Assembly (NCBI GenBank): GCA_000437495.1
Contig: FR897843.1
Span: 57,753-81,579, forward strand
Source: Prevotella sp. CAG:485
Lineage (GTDB): Bacteria; Bacteroidota; Bacteroidia; Bacteroidales; Muribaculaceae
Direction: 5' to 3'
Length of the DNA: 23,827 nt
In this document: positions 23,182 through 23,827 of the stretch, one piece after another
Numbering within the stretch: position 1 is the first letter of the stretch
How the letters are laid out: each line of letters begins with the position of its first letter
Notes under the pieces: model-generated
Seen by the model: only the letters and a program-made list of their open reading frames with translations
Database searches by the model: none
Told to the model about the DNA's origin: nothing
Program-made: the position numbers and the translations under genes

Positions 23182-23205
23182 TCCGTCTGAAGTCAAAAAA
23201 AAGCA

Positions 23206-23827
23206 TTATATCTGCTCGGCGTCAATCATGTCGAGCAGACGCGCTGCGTCGGGATTATTCTCTATGAGCACCTTCAGATGCTCGGCAGGCGACAGGTGTT
23301 TGGGCCGTTGCTCAGGCGCCTTCTCGGTTACTGCCATCGAGAGCGAGGCGCAACCGGTGGCATGGCGCAGAAACTCCACCAATCCGGGCAGATGTTGCTC
23401 GGCATCCTGACGCATGGCCGGATTGTCGGTCTCCAGCTCATAGCGGCAAGCGCCCAAATGGCGTGGCAGGCCGCGACGCATGGCGCCAAGCAGGAATTTC
23501 TTGTCGCCGTTGGCGCTCATAAAATCAGCCCATGCCTTCTCCAAGACCTCCGTCTGCGGGGGTCTGTCAGGGTCAGGCTCTGCCTCGGCATGATTGTCAT
23601 TCTCGGGTTCTGACTGCGGCTGTGCCTCCTGTCCCGGTGATTTCACGTTCATGCTGCTCAGACGCATGGAATGGCCTGCCGGACGGCCACGGCGCACCAC
23701 CGGACGCACCGCAGGCGCCACAGTTCGCGGCATCGCTGCCTGCGCCGGATTCTGTATATGTGTCTGTGCTGCAGGCTGTTGCGGCGTGGCCACAGAGCGG
23801 TTCTGTGCCGGCTGTGAGGCGGCTGCC
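23206..23827 (-). CDS. dnaX: DNA polymerase III subunit gamma/tau, C-terminal part (partial)
   Basis: The last 206 or so residues of a gene whose 5' end lies beyond the window; the frame stays open to base 23827, and the GTG at 23793 is not a real start. The visible part has a long Pro/Gln/Ala-rich linker (VRPVVRRGRPAGHSMRLSSM, PQSEPENDNHAEAEPDPD), then a compact C-terminal domain: EVLEKAWADFMSANGDKKFL, CRYELETDNPAMRQDAEQHL, LVEFLRHATGCASLSMAV, and the closing LSPEHLKVL-like and NNPDAARLLDMIDAEQI. This layout matches, from memory, the tau C-terminal domain of Bacteroidetes DnaX. The ATPase domain is not in the window. It converges on the VOC gene with 24 bases between the stops. Confidence 0.75.
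   Translation of the reverse strand, partial: AAASQPAQNRSVATPQQPAAQTHIQNPAQAAMPRTVAPAVRPVVRRGRPAGHSMRLSSMNVKSPGQEAQPQSEPENDNHAEAEPDPDRPPQTEVLEKAWADFMSANGDKKFLLGAMRRGLPRHLGACRYELETDNPAMRQDAEQHLPGLVEFLRHATGCASLSMAVTEKAPEQRPKHLSPAEHLKVLIENNPDAARLLDMIDAEQI

Overview
The window looks like a chromosomal segment of a Bacteroidales gut commensal; family Muribaculaceae is a reasonable but unproven guess. The reasons are the Bacteroidetes promoter -7 box (TAnnTTTG) ahead of several genes, the typical surface proteome (GLUG proteins, lipoproteins, C10 protease, GH13 amylase, Por/T9SS-like C-terminal tails), an Mpi-type serine recombinase and a Bacteroidetes-style dnaX C-terminus. Housekeeping genes are GC-rich (39/60 in a hand-counted sample at 7741-7800).

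Layout. 26-6040 (-): a 2004-aa secreted GLUG-repeat surface protein. 6220-10978 (+): a tight run of upp, recF, a DUF721/DciA-like gene, a hotdog thioesterase, a CBS-less arabinose-5-phosphate isomerase, a TPR-like gene and ribH, probably largely co-transcribed from a promoter at 6191. 10979-11233: a 23-bp tandem repeat and two hairpins. 11234-12681 (-): a two-gene lipoprotein operon of much lower GC; the first gene carries what looks like an orphan C10-protease propeptide (Spi-like) domain. 12682-13216: AT-rich spacer with two near-identical 15-bp direct repeats. 13217-13885 (+): Mpi-like serine recombinase. 15510-13842 (-): three-gene operon (secreted unknown, Nim-like flavin protein, secreted unknown) that ends overlapping the recombinase tail to tail. 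15596-16462 (-): DUF3298-like secreted protein. 16599-17039 (+): two-domain PepSY-like exported protein. 17298-20057 (+): secreted GH13 amylase-family enzyme with a C-terminal sorting-type domain, followed by a strong terminator. 20147-22561 (-): secreted C10 (streptopain-like) protease with a sorting-type tail and strikingly mosaic base composition. 22792-23181 (+): VOC/glyoxalase-family protein. 23206-23827 (-): C-terminal part of dnaX, running off the window.

How they work together. The left operon is core metabolism and replication/repair (uracil salvage, RecF, a possible helicase-loader relative, KDO precursor synthesis, riboflavin). The rest is largely envelope and secreted functions. 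The most interesting possibility is a protease/propeptide-inhibitor relationship between the low-GC lipoprotein pair (11.2-12.7 kb) and the C10 protease (20.1-22.6 kb), with a site-specific recombinase at the edge of the low-GC island. No CRISPR, tRNA, rRNA or intact insertion sequence was seen.
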